NCBI GenBank assembly: GCA_045633845.1
Contig: JAZQZC010000018.1
Location: forward strand, 1 to 35,152
Direction: 5' to 3'
DNA: 35,152 nucleotides
From: RGIG4708 sp045633845
Lineage (GTDB): Bacteria > Bacillota > Clostridia > UMGS1810
Part shown: positions 1 through 8,893 of the stretch, one piece after another
Layout: every line of letters starts with the position of its first letter
Numbering within the stretch: the stretch's first letter is position 1
Program-made: the position numbers and the translations under genes
Notes under the pieces: model-generated
The model's database searches: none
What the model saw: the letters and a program-made list of their open reading frames with translations, nothing else
What the model was told of the DNA's origin: nothing

Positions 1-855
1 CGTGAACACATCCTGCTTTCCCGTCAGGTTGGCGTTCCTTACATCGTAGTATTCATGAACAAAGTTGACCAGGTTGACGACGAAGAACTGCTCGAACTCG
101 TTGAAATGGAAATCCGTGATCTGCTCAGCGAATACGAATTCCCAGGCGATGACACACCAATCATCAAAGGTACAGCTCTCGGTGTACTCGATTGCACATC
201 TACAGATTCAAGCGATCCTGCTTATAACTGTATCCACGAGCTTATGGATGCTGTTGACAGCTATATCCCATCTCCTGAAAGAGATGAATCACTCCCATTC
301 CTCATGCCTGTAGAAGACGTATTCTCAATCACAGGCCGTGGTACTGTTGCAACAGGTAGAGTTGAAAGAGGTGTTGCACACGTTGGTGATGAAGTAGAAA
401 TCGTTGGTCTTGCTGACGAAGCAAGAAAAGTTGTTATCACAGGTCTTGAAATGTTCAGAAAGCTTCTTGACTCTGCTGAAGCAGGTGACAACGTTGGTGC
501 TCTTCTCCGTGGTGTTCAGAGAAACGAAATCGAAAGAGGTCAGGTTCTCGCAAAACCAGGTTCAATTCACCCACACACAAAATTCAAAGGTCAGGTTTAC
601 GTATTGAGCAAAGATGAAGGTGGTCGTCATACACCATTCTTCAACAACTACAGACCTCAGTTCTTCTTCAGAACAACTGACGTTACAGGTGTTATCAATC
701 TTCCTGACGGTGTAGAAATGTGTATGCCTGGTGATAACGTAGAAATGACAGTAGAACTCATTTCTCCTATCGCTATTGACCAGGGTCTCAGATTTGCTAT
801 CCGTGAAGGTGGTAGAACTGTAGGTTCAGGTGTTGTATCTGAAATCATTGAATAA
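1..855 (+). CDS. tuf: Elongation factor Tu, 3' part (5' end outside window)
   Basis: The reading frame is open from base 1 and gives 284 C-terminal residues of EF-Tu, the GTPase that delivers aminoacyl-tRNA to the ribosomal A site. The fragment begins inside the G domain: the NKxD guanine-specificity motif is seen as MNKVDQVDD near residues 18-26. Domains 2 and 3 follow, with the familiar GRGTVATGRVERG segment and the terminal REGGRTVGSGVV. The segment linking the G domain to domain 2 (residues about 55-80) differs from the usual consensus, with a Ser/Asp-rich stretch, but the frame is unbroken. The ATG at 55 is internal and is not the start. A strong terminator follows. Codons are biased as expected for a highly expressed gene. 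Confidence 0.98.
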   Translation, partial: REHILLSRQVGVPYIVVFMNKVDQVDDEELLELVEMEIRDLLSEYEFPGDDTPIIKGTALGVLDCTSTDSSDPAYNCIHELMDAVDSYIPSPERDESLPFLMPVEDVFSITGRGTVATGRVERGVAHVGDEVEIVGLADEARKVVITGLEMFRKLLDSAEAGDNVGALLRGVQRNEIERGQVLAKPGSIHPHTKFKGQVYVLSKDEGGRHTPFFNNYRPQFFFRTTDVTGVINLPDGVEMCMPGDNVEMTVELISPIAIDQGLRFAIREGGRTVGSGVVSEIIE

Positions 856-872
856 TTTTAGATTATAATAAA

Positions 873-905
873 AAACTCTGCGAAATTTTTCGCAGAGTTT
901 TTTGT
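873..905 (+). terminator. Rho-independent terminator after tuf
   Basis: A perfect 13-bp stem (873-885 with 888-900) is followed by a T run. It lies 18 bases after the tuf stop codon and separates tuf from the next gene. Confidence 0.9.
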
Positions 906-931
906 GTTACATAGAAAAATTTTGCAAAATA

Positions 932-960
932 TTGAAATGTACAAAATAATGTGATAAAAT
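932..960 (+). promoter_or_regulatory. Sigma-A-type promoter for the DUF1624 gene
   Basis: TTGAAA (932-937), a 17-base spacer and TAAAAT (955-960) lie 35 bases upstream of the start codon at 995. Assignment is from the hexamers and spacing only. Confidence 0.55.
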
Positions 961-994
961 TGTTTTATAATTAATCTAATAAGGTATAGTAATT

Positions 995-1705
995 ATGAAT
1001 AACTTACAAAGATACACATTTATAGATACGCTGCGCGGTTTTGCTCTTATAAATATGATATTGTATCACACCTTGTGGGATATAAATTATATTTTTGGCG
1101 TCAAAATAGCCTGGTATACATCGCACATCGGCTACGTATGGCAGCAGATGATATGCATCACCTTTATTTTTGTTTCGGGGTTCTGCTTCCCAATGGGAAT
1201 GCATAAGCTAAAAAGAGGCTTGATTACCCTGGGATGTTCTGCTATAATAAGCATAGTAACAGCGGTTTTTATGCCCCAAAGCATAATTTTGTTTGGTGTG
1301 CTCTCGCTTATAGGCAGCAGCATTGTTATTATGATTCCTTGCGAGAGGCTTTTGCAAAAAGTTAACTGCTATTTGGGCTTTGTTGTTTTTGCAATTGCTT
1401 TTGCGGTTGCAAAAAATTTTGCATCGTATCCGCAGTGGCTATATGCAAATATGTTTACGGCATATTTGGGTTTTCCGCCGACAGGCTTTACATCGATGGA
1501 TTATTTTCCGCTGATGCCCTGGATATTTTTGTTTGTGGCAGGGTATTTTGCACACAGTATATTTAAAAAGCATAATCTGATGCCCTTACTGACTAAAATA
1601 AAATGTACACCGTTAGAGTGGGCGGGCAGACATTCTCTTATAATTTATATGGCTCATCAGCCCGTTATATATGCAGTGCTTTTGGCTGCAGATATGCTGA
1701 TATAA
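995..1705 (+). CDS. DUF1624 / heparan-alpha-glucosaminide N-acetyltransferase-like membrane protein
   Basis: A 236-aa polytopic membrane protein with about six to seven hydrophobic helices. The N-terminal motif RYTFIDTLRGFALINMILYH and the later SLIIYMAHQPVIY are typical of the DUF1624/HGSNAT-like acyltransferase family. These proteins are thought to move an acetyl group across the membrane to a sugar acceptor, and the helix-1 histidine (H25) is a family feature. The natural substrate in Clostridia is unknown. The SD is weak (AAGG about 10 bases before ATG). It has its own promoter and ends 22 bases before the polyprenyl synthase, so the two may be cotranscribed. The family call is fairly secure. 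The function is inferred. Confidence 0.75.
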   Translation: MNNLQRYTFIDTLRGFALINMILYHTLWDINYIFGVKIAWYTSHIGYVWQQMICITFIFVSGFCFPMGMHKLKRGLITLGCSAIISIVTAVFMPQSIILFGVLSLIGSSIVIMIPCERLLQKVNCYLGFVVFAIAFAVAKNFASYPQWLYANMFTAYLGFPPTGFTSMDYFPLMPWIFLFVAGYFAHSIFKKHNLMPLLTKIKCTPLEWAGRHSLIIYMAHQPVIYAVLLAADMLI

Positions 1706-1727
1706 TAGTTGATAAAGGAGAACAAAT

Positions 1728-2612
1728 ATGGAATTCAAACAGCAATTACAAACAAAAGTAGATGATATCGAAAAAATATTATACAGCTATCTTCCAAAAG
1801 AGGAGGGCCTCCAAAAAACTGTTATTGAGGCTATGAATTACAGTGTAAAGGCAGGGGGAAAACGCTTACGCCCCATGCTTATGCAGGAAGCCTACAAGCT
1901 GTTTGGGGGAAAAAGCAAGGTTGTTGAGCCTTTTATGACAGCTCTTGAAATGATACATACATATTCACTTGTACACGACGACCTTCCTGCTCTTGATAAC
2001 GACGAATACAGACGCGGCAAAAAAACAACCCATGCAGTATATGGCGAAACAATGGGCATTCTTGCAGGCGACGGGCTTTTAAACTATGCATTTGAGGTTG
2101 CCTTAGCGGCATTTGATATAGAATTTAATGAGAGAGTTGCAAAGGCACTCAAGGTGCTAGCAACCAAAGCAGGCATTTACGGAATGATTGGCGGTCAGAT
2201 TGCCGATATTGAGAGCGAGGGCAAAAGCGTAGGCATAGATACGGTGGAATTTATCCATCGTCTTAAATGCGGTGCCCTTATTGAGAGCGCAATGCTCATT
2301 GGTGCTATCCTTGCAGGTGCATCTGAGGAGGAGCAGGCAAAAATTGAGCAAATTGGTGCAGATGTAGGCTATGCTTTTCAAATTCAGGATGATATTCTTG
2401 ATGTGACAGGCACAACAGAGGTATTGGGTAAGCCTGCGGGCAGCGATGACAAAAACGAAAAATCCACGTATGTTTCCATTAAGGGCTTGGAACAGGCTAA
2501 AAAGGACGTGGAGCTTATGTCGGCCCGAGCACTTAAAAATCTGGCATCATTTAAAAACAAAAATGCTTTTTTGGAAGATTTGATTAAAATGCTTATAAAC
2601 AGAGTTAACTAA
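1728..2612 (+). CDS. ispA: Polyprenyl (farnesyl/geranyl) diphosphate synthase
   Basis: A 294-aa trans-prenyltransferase that condenses IPP with allylic diphosphates, supplying C15/C20 precursors for undecaprenyl phosphate and other isoprenoids in the cytoplasm. Visible motifs are GGKRLRP (residues 43-49), the first aspartate-rich motif DDLPALDND (84-92) and the second, QIQDDILDVTG. Its length matches IspA. The SD AAAGGAG lies 9 bases before ATG. Its usual partners (xseA/xseB, dxs) are absent from the window. The gene ends 9 bp from the stop of the convergent kinase gene, with no clear terminator between them. Chain length cannot be settled from sequence alone, but farnesyl diphosphate is most likely. 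Confidence 0.93.
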   Translation: MEFKQQLQTKVDDIEKILYSYLPKEEGLQKTVIEAMNYSVKAGGKRLRPMLMQEAYKLFGGKSKVVEPFMTALEMIHTYSLVHDDLPALDNDEYRRGKKTTHAVYGETMGILAGDGLLNYAFEVALAAFDIEFNERVAKALKVLATKAGIYGMIGGQIADIESEGKSVGIDTVEFIHRLKCGALIESAMLIGAILAGASEEEQAKIEQIGADVGYAFQIQDDILDVTGTTEVLGKPAGSDDKNEKSTYVSIKGLEQAKKDVELMSARALKNLASFKNKNAFLEDLIKMLINRVN

Positions 2613-2621
2613 AGTAGGTTA

Positions 2622-3443
2622 CTATATAAGCTCACGTATAAACCTTTCTATACATATTCCCTCTTCCCAGGTAAGCCCCGCTTTTTGGGAATATTGTGTT
2701 ACTTTGTGTACATAATCTGTGGCAAATTCCACACTTTCAAAAATGCTTTTGCCGTTTGTAATGTCCGATGCAACAATAGACGAAAATACATCTCCTGTTC
2801 CCGAAAAATATGTAGGCATAAGAGGGCAGGAGTATTTTTTTGTGCTTTTGCCGTCAAAAACATAGTTTGAAATGGTATCGTTATTTTTTACACCCGTAAG
2901 CACAACATTTTTTGCACCCAGATCGTGAATTTTGATGCATATGTCAATTGCCTTTTGTTCACTTATAAATTCATCTGTATATGGCATATCTGCAAGAACG
3001 CACGCTTCCGTAATATTGGGGGTTACCACATCGGCGTGAGCTGCAATTTTTTTGATTGCTTTGCACATAGAGTGAGTATAGGTAGTGTATATTTTGCCGT
3101 CATCACCCATCACAGGGTCTACAATAAGCTTTGTATTTTGTGTGGTAAACTTTTTAATAAAATCTGTCACTACCTCAATCTGATACTCCGAGCCTAAAAA
3201 GCCGGTGTATATTCCATCAAATGTGAGCTTTTGCTTTTGCCAGTTTTGTATAAAACACCCCATTTTATCGGTATAATCATCAAAAAAGTAATGCTCATAG
3301 CCTGTGTGGTTTGAAAGTATTGCCGTAGGCATTACGCAGCACTGCAGCCCCTTTGCGGCAATAATGGGCATTGCCACAGTAAGGGAGCATCGGCTGGAGC
3401 CTGACAAATCATTTATTACGGCTATTTTTCTGAGTTTGTTCAT
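2622..3443 (-). CDS. Pyridoxamine/pyridoxal kinase (PfkB superfamily)
   Basis: A 273-aa ribokinase-fold kinase. The N-terminus (AVINDLSGSSRCSLTVAMP) and the PTAILSNHTGYEHY segment match the pyridoxamine kinase group. The C-terminal GTGDVFSSI carries the catalytic aspartate and anion hole of the PfkB superfamily. The likely reaction is ATP-dependent 5'-phosphorylation of pyridoxal, pyridoxamine or pyridoxine for PLP salvage. A hydroxymethylpyrimidine kinase role is less likely because of the SRCSLT motif. The start overlaps the last 35 bases of ligA and is preceded by an AGAGGA SD, so translation is probably coupled to ligA. This ligA-kinase pairing probably reflects shared transcription rather than function. 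Confidence 0.85.
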   Translation of the reverse strand: MNKLRKIAVINDLSGSSRCSLTVAMPIIAAKGLQCCVMPTAILSNHTGYEHYFFDDYTDKMGCFIQNWQKQKLTFDGIYTGFLGSEYQIEVVTDFIKKFTTQNTKLIVDPVMGDDGKIYTTYTHSMCKAIKKIAAHADVVTPNITEACVLADMPYTDEFISEQKAIDICIKIHDLGAKNVVLTGVKNNDTISNYVFDGKSTKKYSCPLMPTYFSGTGDVFSSIVASDITNGKSIFESVEFATDYVHKVTQYSQKAGLTWEEGICIERFIRELI

Positions 3444-5427
3444 CGCTTGAGTCCTCTATCATCTTTAAAAATTCTGCTTCGTCAATAACAGGTATTCCAA
3501 GCTCATTTGCTTTTGTAAGCTTGCTGCCTGCCGCTTCACCTGCAAGCACATAGCTTGTCTTTTTTGACACTGAGCCTGCGGCTTTGCCTCCGTTTTTTTC
3601 TATAAGCAAGGTTGCATCCTTGCGTGAAAGGGTAGGGAGAGTCCCTGTTACAACAATTGTTTTGCCTTCAAGTATTGCGGTTGTTCCTTGCTCTTGTATA
3701 TACGTTGTGTTTACTCCTGCATCCTTAATTTTTTGTATATACTCTTTTGTATGGCTTTGTGCAAAAAAGTCTGCTACACTGTGAGCCATTATGCTGCCAA
3801 AATCGTCAATGGTTGTAAGGTCATCAACTGTCATATCAAAAAGAGCATCAATTGTTTTTGCTTTTTTGGCAAGGAGCTTTGCCGCACCGCTGCCGATGTG
3901 CCTTATTCCTAGGGCATACAGCAGACGTGACAAGTCGTTTGATTTTGATTTTTGTATTGCGGCAATCAGGTTGTGTGCACTTTTTTCGCCAAGCTTGTCA
4001 AGATTTGAAAGCTGTTCCTTTGTAATGTAGTAAATATCTGCACTGCTCTTTATAAGTCCTGCCTCTAAAAGCTTTGCTACAACAGACGGCCCCATTCCTT
4101 CAATATCCATTGCATCACGTGAAACAAAGTGTATAATGTTGCGCTCAAGCTGTGCAGGGCAGTCAAAATTGGTGCATCGGTATGCCGCTTCGCCCTCTTC
4201 TCTTGAAACAGGACCGCCACATGCAGGGCAGCTTTTTGGCATTTCAAACTGCACTTCACTTCCTGTACGTTCTTTGGGCAGCGAGCATATAATTTCGGGT
4301 ATGATATCTCCAGCCTTTTGCACCATAACACTATCGCCTATGCGTATGTCCTTTTGAAGGATGTTGTCAAGGTTGTGCAGCGTTGCATAGGAAACAAATG
4401 ACCCTGCAAGTGCTACGGTATCGAGCTGAGCACGTGGGGTAAGCACCCCTGTGCGTCCAACCTGAATTATTATATCAACAATTTTTGTCTTTTTTTGCTC
4501 CGCGGGGTACTTAAATGCAATCGCCCACTTTGGAGTTTTTGCAGTAGAACCTAAGCTCTCACGCAGTGCCAGATTGTCAACCTTAATTACCGCGCCGTCA
4601 ATGTCGTAGTACAAATCGGAGCGCATATCTCCGATTTTTTGTATTTGGGTATACGCATCTTCGATGCTGACAAATTTCTGCTTGTTATCTATTACTTTAA
4701 AGCCTGCCTTACGTAAAAATTCCAGACCCTCTAAGTGAGTATCAAAGGTTACGCCCTCTGCTTGCTGAATATTAAAAACAAATATATCAAGATTTCTTTT
4801 TGCGGCAATGGATGAATCAAGCTGCCTGAGGCTTCCTGCTGCAGCATTACGAGGGTTTGCAAATGTAGAGAGCCCCTCCTCTTCACGCTGCTCGTTAAGC
4901 TTTGCAAAGGCTGCCTTGCTCATAAAAACTTCGCCGCGTACCTCAAGGTAAGGTATGTCAACATTAAGGCGCAGCGGTATGCTCATAATTGTTTTGAGAT
5001 TATTTGTAACATCCTCGCCGACAAATCCGTCACCACGTGTTGAACCGCGCACAAATACAGAATTTCTGTATTCAAGCGAAACCGAAAGTCCGTCTATTTT
5101 TTGCTCCACAACATACTCGGGAGTAAAGCCTAAATCGTTTGTAACACGGGTATCAAAATCCTTTATTTCCTCAAAGCTGAATGCATCGGTAAGGCTTTGC
5201 ATCTGAACTTCGTGCTTTACTTGTTCAAATCCTTTAAGGATGGTTCCGCCGATTTTCTGTGACGGAGAATCTTCTGATATCAGACTCGGATTTTCTTTTT
5301 CAAAATCCAAAAGTTCACGCATTAACTTATCATACTGGGCATCTGTAATCTCGGGATTGTCAAGTACGTAATATTTATGTGAATGATACGCTATTTCTTT
5401 TTTTAATTTTTCATAATATTCATTCAT
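3409..5427 (-). CDS. ligA: NAD+-dependent DNA ligase LigA
   Basis: A full-length 672-aa NAD-dependent ligase that seals nicks during replication and repair. Order of domains: Ia NMN-binding region (YHSHKYYVLDNPEITDAQYD), adenylation domain with the nucleophilic lysine in EQKIDG (K110), OB fold, four-cysteine zinc finger (CPACGGPV ... CTNFDCPAQ), HhH domain and a C-terminal BRCT domain (LEGKTIVVTGTLPTLSRKDA onward). The start is supported by AAAGGCGG upstream and by alignment of the first helix with the family. It is preceded by an 80-bp gap after the DUF2344 gene and overlaps the downstream kinase. Confidence 0.98.
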   Translation of the reverse strand: MNEYYEKLKKEIAYHSHKYYVLDNPEITDAQYDKLMRELLDFEKENPSLISEDSPSQKIGGTILKGFEQVKHEVQMQSLTDAFSFEEIKDFDTRVTNDLGFTPEYVVEQKIDGLSVSLEYRNSVFVRGSTRGDGFVGEDVTNNLKTIMSIPLRLNVDIPYLEVRGEVFMSKAAFAKLNEQREEEGLSTFANPRNAAAGSLRQLDSSIAAKRNLDIFVFNIQQAEGVTFDTHLEGLEFLRKAGFKVIDNKQKFVSIEDAYTQIQKIGDMRSDLYYDIDGAVIKVDNLALRESLGSTAKTPKWAIAFKYPAEQKKTKIVDIIIQVGRTGVLTPRAQLDTVALAGSFVSYATLHNLDNILQKDIRIGDSVMVQKAGDIIPEIICSLPKERTGSEVQFEMPKSCPACGGPVSREEGEAAYRCTNFDCPAQLERNIIHFVSRDAMDIEGMGPSVVAKLLEAGLIKSSADIYYITKEQLSNLDKLGEKSAHNLIAAIQKSKSNDLSRLLYALGIRHIGSGAAKLLAKKAKTIDALFDMTVDDLTTIDDFGSIMAHSVADFFAQSHTKEYIQKIKDAGVNTTYIQEQGTTAILEGKTIVVTGTLPTLSRKDATLLIEKNGGKAAGSVSKKTSYVLAGEAAGSKLTKANELGIPVIDEAEFLKMIEDSSDEQTQKNSRNK

Positions 5428-5495
5428 TATATAATCCGCCTTTAATTTAATGTTCGCGTGTGAGATGTATCACATACTTTCTGCGCGAATATGGG

Positions 5496-5510
5496 GCGGC
5501 GACTCGCCGC
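5496..5510 (-). other. GC-rich hairpin between DUF2344 gene and ligA
   Basis: A short GC palindrome (GCGGC with GCCGC, 5-bp loop) directly follows the DUF2344 stop codon. There is no T run on the minus strand, so it is a poor intrinsic terminator. It might pause transcription or mark an mRNA 3' end. Confidence 0.3.
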
Positions 5511-6158
5511 TCAGAATACACTTTCTCCGTCATCAAAAAATATTTTCTTTCTGCAAATTTCAATATCTGTTGCCCTAAAGCCCAGGTATTCGCTCATTGC
5601 GCTAATTACAAGCTCAGGCTTGAGGTTCGAAAAATTACCTGCGTTTATGTGCATCTGTAAACCATATTTTTTGTGGCTTTTAATTTGTGTTAATGCGCGT
5701 ATAAAGTCTTTTATGTTTACCATGTTTAGCCCGCGCTTTGATTTTTTTTCAATAAGAAATTCGGGCACGTCAACAAACCTTTGTATGTCAATATCCGCAT
5801 CTGTGTTAAAATGAGCCTCATATATTGCACTGTCTATCATATGAAGCGGCTTTAATCCATCTGCCTCTTTTACTGCAGTAATTCGTATGCCGTCGGGGCA
5901 GGTTGCATTAAGGTCATCTATAAGCTTTGCTTTGTCAACGCTCTCGGTAAGCTCAATGTCAAGCACATCGCACTCGCTTGTTGTTCCTACCGAAAGGGGC
6001 AGACCAATTGTCATTACAAGGTGGGGGTTAAATCCGTTTGAAAATTTAACAGGAGTTTTTGCCCTCATAAACACTCTGTTTATTGTACGCAAAAAATCAA
6101 GATGCGAAATAAACTTTACATCATCATTCTGTGAATATTGTATACGATATTTACTCAT
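5511..6158 (-). CDS. TIGR03936 / DUF2344 radical SAM-associated protein
   Basis: A 215-aa protein starting at MSKYRIQYSQ, with FISHLDFLRTINRVFMRAKTPVKFSNGFNPHL, the signature of the DUF2344 family. This family is nearly always encoded next to, or fused with, the TIGR03960 radical SAM protein, as here. The start at 6158 was chosen over longer in-frame possibilities because it matches the family N-terminus and because ATG overlaps the radical SAM stop codon by 8 bases (6151-6158), giving translational coupling. Its function is unknown. A role with the radical SAM protein in RNA or ribosome modification is only a guess from gene neighbourhoods. Confidence 0.9.
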   Translation of the reverse strand: MSKYRIQYSQNDDVKFISHLDFLRTINRVFMRAKTPVKFSNGFNPHLVMTIGLPLSVGTTSECDVLDIELTESVDKAKLIDDLNATCPDGIRITAVKEADGLKPLHMIDSAIYEAHFNTDADIDIQRFVDVPEFLIEKKSKRGLNMVNIKDFIRALTQIKSHKKYGLQMHINAGNFSNLKPELVISAMSEYLGFRATDIEICRKKIFFDDGESVF

Positions 6159-7989
6159 AGCATACACCGCCTTTAAAACAGCTTGCTCCGCATGCCGAAC
6201 ATTTTTGGCGGCAGTTTGGAGTAACAATTGCCTGCTGCGCTTTTTTTGCCTCGGAAATAAGGAATTCTTTTTTTACTCCCACATCTATCATATCCCATGG
6301 GAATATTTCGTCAAAGGAGCGCTCTCTTGTGTAAAAAAACGGGTCTATGCCACATTCGCGGAAAGCCTCCATCCATTTTTCCATGCTGAAAAACTGACTC
6401 CATCCGTCAAATTTTATGCCTTTTTTGTGAGCGGCAATAAGCACATCCGCTAGGCGTCTGTCACCCCTTGCAAACACACCCTCCAGCACGCTTACGGGCG
6501 CCTCGTGGTAGTTGTGCTTAATTCGCTTGTCCGTCATACATTCTTTAAGGGCTGCCTGCTTTTGCCGCAGCTCCTCCATTGTGTTTTGCCTTGCCCACTG
6601 AAATGGCGTAAAAGCCTTTGGCACAAAGGATGATACCGATGTGCTGACGCGAAGCCCCGGCGAGCGTTTTTCTTTAGGTACTGTAAAATACTGTGCCACA
6701 ACCTTTTTGGAAAGGTCGGCAATGCCGCACACGTCCTCAATTGTTTCGTAAGGGAGTCCAATCATAAAGTACAGCTTGATGCTTGAATATCCACCCTCAA
6801 ATGCCATTTTGGAGCTATTCATAAGGTCATCCTCGGTAATACCCTTGTTTATTACATCTCTCATCCGCTGTGTGCCTGCCTCGGGAGCAAATGTAAGTGA
6901 GCTTTTGCGCACCTTGTTGACCTTGTTCATAAGCTCCATCGAAAATGAGTCAAGACGCAGTGACGGCAGCGACAGGCTGACCTTTTTGCTTTCGGTCATC
7001 TCAAGTAATTTTTCCGAAAATTCGGGCAGCTGTGTGTAGTCGCTTGTAGAGAGGGATGACAGGCTTATTTCGTTATATCCTGTGCTGTCAATCAACTTTT
7101 GTGCACAATCAAGCAGTCTGTCGCTGCTTTTTTCTCTCACAGGGCGGTAAATCATACCCGCCTGACAAAAACGGCAGCCGCGTATGCAACCGCGAAATAC
7201 CTCAAGCATAATGCGGTCGTGCACAACCTCTATAAAAGGAACGATTATTTTGTCGGGGTAATATGCCTTGTCAAGATTTTGGATAACTCTTTTTTTGATG
7301 GTTTTGGGCACCTCGTCGTTAATCGGATTGATTGCTTTAACTGTGCCGTCGTCGTTGTACTCTATGTCATAAAATGACGGAACGTAAATACCGGGGATTT
7401 TGGCAACCATTTTTAAGAATTCTGCTCTTGGTAAGCCCTTTTCCTTCCACTCGTTGTAGCAGTCCATTACTTCCATCATCATTTCTTCGCCTTCGCCAAG
7501 CTCAACAAAATCGGCAAAAGGCGCAATTGCCTCGCCGCTGTATGCACAAGGCCCGCCAAATACCACAAACGGGTCGCCCTCGCTTCTATCCTTTGCAAGG
7601 AGGGGCACCTTTGCCAGGTCAAGCATATTGAGTATGTTTGAATAGCTCATTTCGTACTGGAGTGTAAAGCCTATAAAGTCAAAGCTTGTAATTGCCTCCA
7701 TAGATTCCAGTGCAAAAAGAGGTATGTTGTTTTTGCGCATTTGCTCTTCCATATCAACCCACGGTGCAAAAACTCTCTCGCACCAGGTGTCCTCACGCTC
7801 GTTGAGCATATGATACAAAATTTTTATACCCAGATGAGACATACCTATTTCGTATGTGTCAGGAAAGCAAAATGCAAATCTTATTTTAATCTTATCAGGA
7901 TTTTTGCGTACACTATTAAATTCACCGCCTGTATATCTTGCGGGCTTTTCAACAAACGGCAGTATGTTTTCTATCTGTTTTCTAAGCAT
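6151..7989 (-). CDS. TIGR03960 family B12-binding-like/radical SAM protein
   Basis: A 612-aa protein (start MLRKQIENIL) with an N-terminal region resembling a B12-binding Rossmann fold (FPDTYEIGMSHLG). It also has FGGPCAYSGEAIAPFADFVELGEGEE and the radical SAM cluster CIRGCRFC (C268, C272, C275) that binds a 4Fe-4S centre and cleaves SAM. The C-terminus has an extra Cys cluster (CRQKCSACGASCFKGGVC), possibly for an auxiliary cluster. The substrate is unknown. The family is conserved in Firmicutes beside DUF2344. The longer N-terminus upstream of 7989 lacks family similarity, and an AAAGGTA SD precedes the chosen ATG. Confidence 0.92.
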   Translation of the reverse strand: MLRKQIENILPFVEKPARYTGGEFNSVRKNPDKIKIRFAFCFPDTYEIGMSHLGIKILYHMLNEREDTWCERVFAPWVDMEEQMRKNNIPLFALESMEAITSFDFIGFTLQYEMSYSNILNMLDLAKVPLLAKDRSEGDPFVVFGGPCAYSGEAIAPFADFVELGEGEEMMMEVMDCYNEWKEKGLPRAEFLKMVAKIPGIYVPSFYDIEYNDDGTVKAINPINDEVPKTIKKRVIQNLDKAYYPDKIIVPFIEVVHDRIMLEVFRGCIRGCRFCQAGMIYRPVREKSSDRLLDCAQKLIDSTGYNEISLSSLSTSDYTQLPEFSEKLLEMTESKKVSLSLPSLRLDSFSMELMNKVNKVRKSSLTFAPEAGTQRMRDVINKGITEDDLMNSSKMAFEGGYSSIKLYFMIGLPYETIEDVCGIADLSKKVVAQYFTVPKEKRSPGLRVSTSVSSFVPKAFTPFQWARQNTMEELRQKQAALKECMTDKRIKHNYHEAPVSVLEGVFARGDRRLADVLIAAHKKGIKFDGWSQFFSMEKWMEAFRECGIDPFFYTRERSFDEIFPWDMIDVGVKKEFLISEAKKAQQAIVTPNCRQKCSACGASCFKGGVCYE

Positions 7990-8017
7990 AGTACAGTACC
8001 TTTCGTATTTATTTAAA

Positions 8018-8893
8018 TTAATTATACAACAAATCCGTGTTAATTTCAACACATTCGCCAAAGGTTTGATGAATTTTTAACCCATTGAGTATTTGGGACT
8101 GAGTCACAAAGCCGCAATACTTTTCGCCGTCGTCAACTGCAACAACCAGTGTGTAGTTAAAGCTGATGTGCTTTATGGCAGTGCTAAGACAATCCCATTT
8201 GTGCCTGGTTATTAGCTTGATTTTTTTGTTCGACTCTACACACTCTGTAAGAATTTTGCCAGTAAGATGTATAACAGTGGTTTTTGTTTTGATAATGCTT
8301 GTAATAATAATCAGTGCAACAATAATAAGTGTAATGTTACCCCCGCTGTATGCACAAAGCAGGCAGCCTCCAATCAAAAATATCGTTTCAAAAAAATACG
8401 ATATATATGTAATAATTTTGTACGAATATATAATGCCGCACCTGCGGCTTATAAAGGACCTGAGTATTTCGCCGCCGTCAAGGGGAGTGCAGGGCAGCAT
8501 ATTAAACAAAAAAAGGGTAAGGTTTGCATTTGCAAAAAAAGACACATAAGAGCTGCTGCAAAAAAGAAATGCACCTTTGCCGAGAGCAAAAAGTAAAAAT
8601 GAGCAAAAAGGCCCGGCCAGAGATATAAGTATCTGCTTTTGGGGACACACAAGTGATTGGGTTTTTAGCTCGGCTCCGTAAGGCAAAACCGAAATTCCAT
8701 ATGTTTTTACTTTTAGCCTGCAGCACATTGCAAGGTGTGCGCACTCATGTGCCAGTACCGATGCATATACAATAAGCACATAAGGTGTAAGCCCCGACAC
8801 AACCGAAACAAAAATGAGCAGATGACAAAATCTGCTCACTTTGATGTATTGGTGTTTTAATTTTTTGGCAGGTAGTTTTCGGGGTCGACGCAT
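8018..8893 (-). CDS. M50 site-2 metalloprotease, SpoIVFB-like
   Basis: A 291-aa intramembrane zinc protease. It has HECAH (H49, E50, H53) in a transmembrane helix and the second zinc-ligand motif NMLPCTPLDGGEILR. It has several hydrophobic helices and a C-terminal CBS-like region (residues about 210-285). In spore formers SpoIVFB cleaves pro-sigma-K in the mother-cell outer forespore membrane, and some homologues serve other regulated proteolysis. It overlaps the M23 gene by 37 bases if the ATG at 8893 is used (GAGG 12 bases upstream). A GTG at 8839 would remove the overlap but lacks an SD, so the start is uncertain. The pairing with an M23 protein supports a SpoIVF-like role. Confidence 0.88.
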   Translation of the reverse strand: MRRPRKLPAKKLKHQYIKVSRFCHLLIFVSVVSGLTPYVLIVYASVLAHECAHLAMCCRLKVKTYGISVLPYGAELKTQSLVCPQKQILISLAGPFCSFLLFALGKGAFLFCSSSYVSFFANANLTLFLFNMLPCTPLDGGEILRSFISRRCGIIYSYKIITYISYFFETIFLIGGCLLCAYSGGNITLIIVALIIITSIIKTKTTVIHLTGKILTECVESNKKIKLITRHKWDCLSTAIKHISFNYTLVVAVDDGEKYCGFVTQSQILNGLKIHQTFGECVEINTDLLYN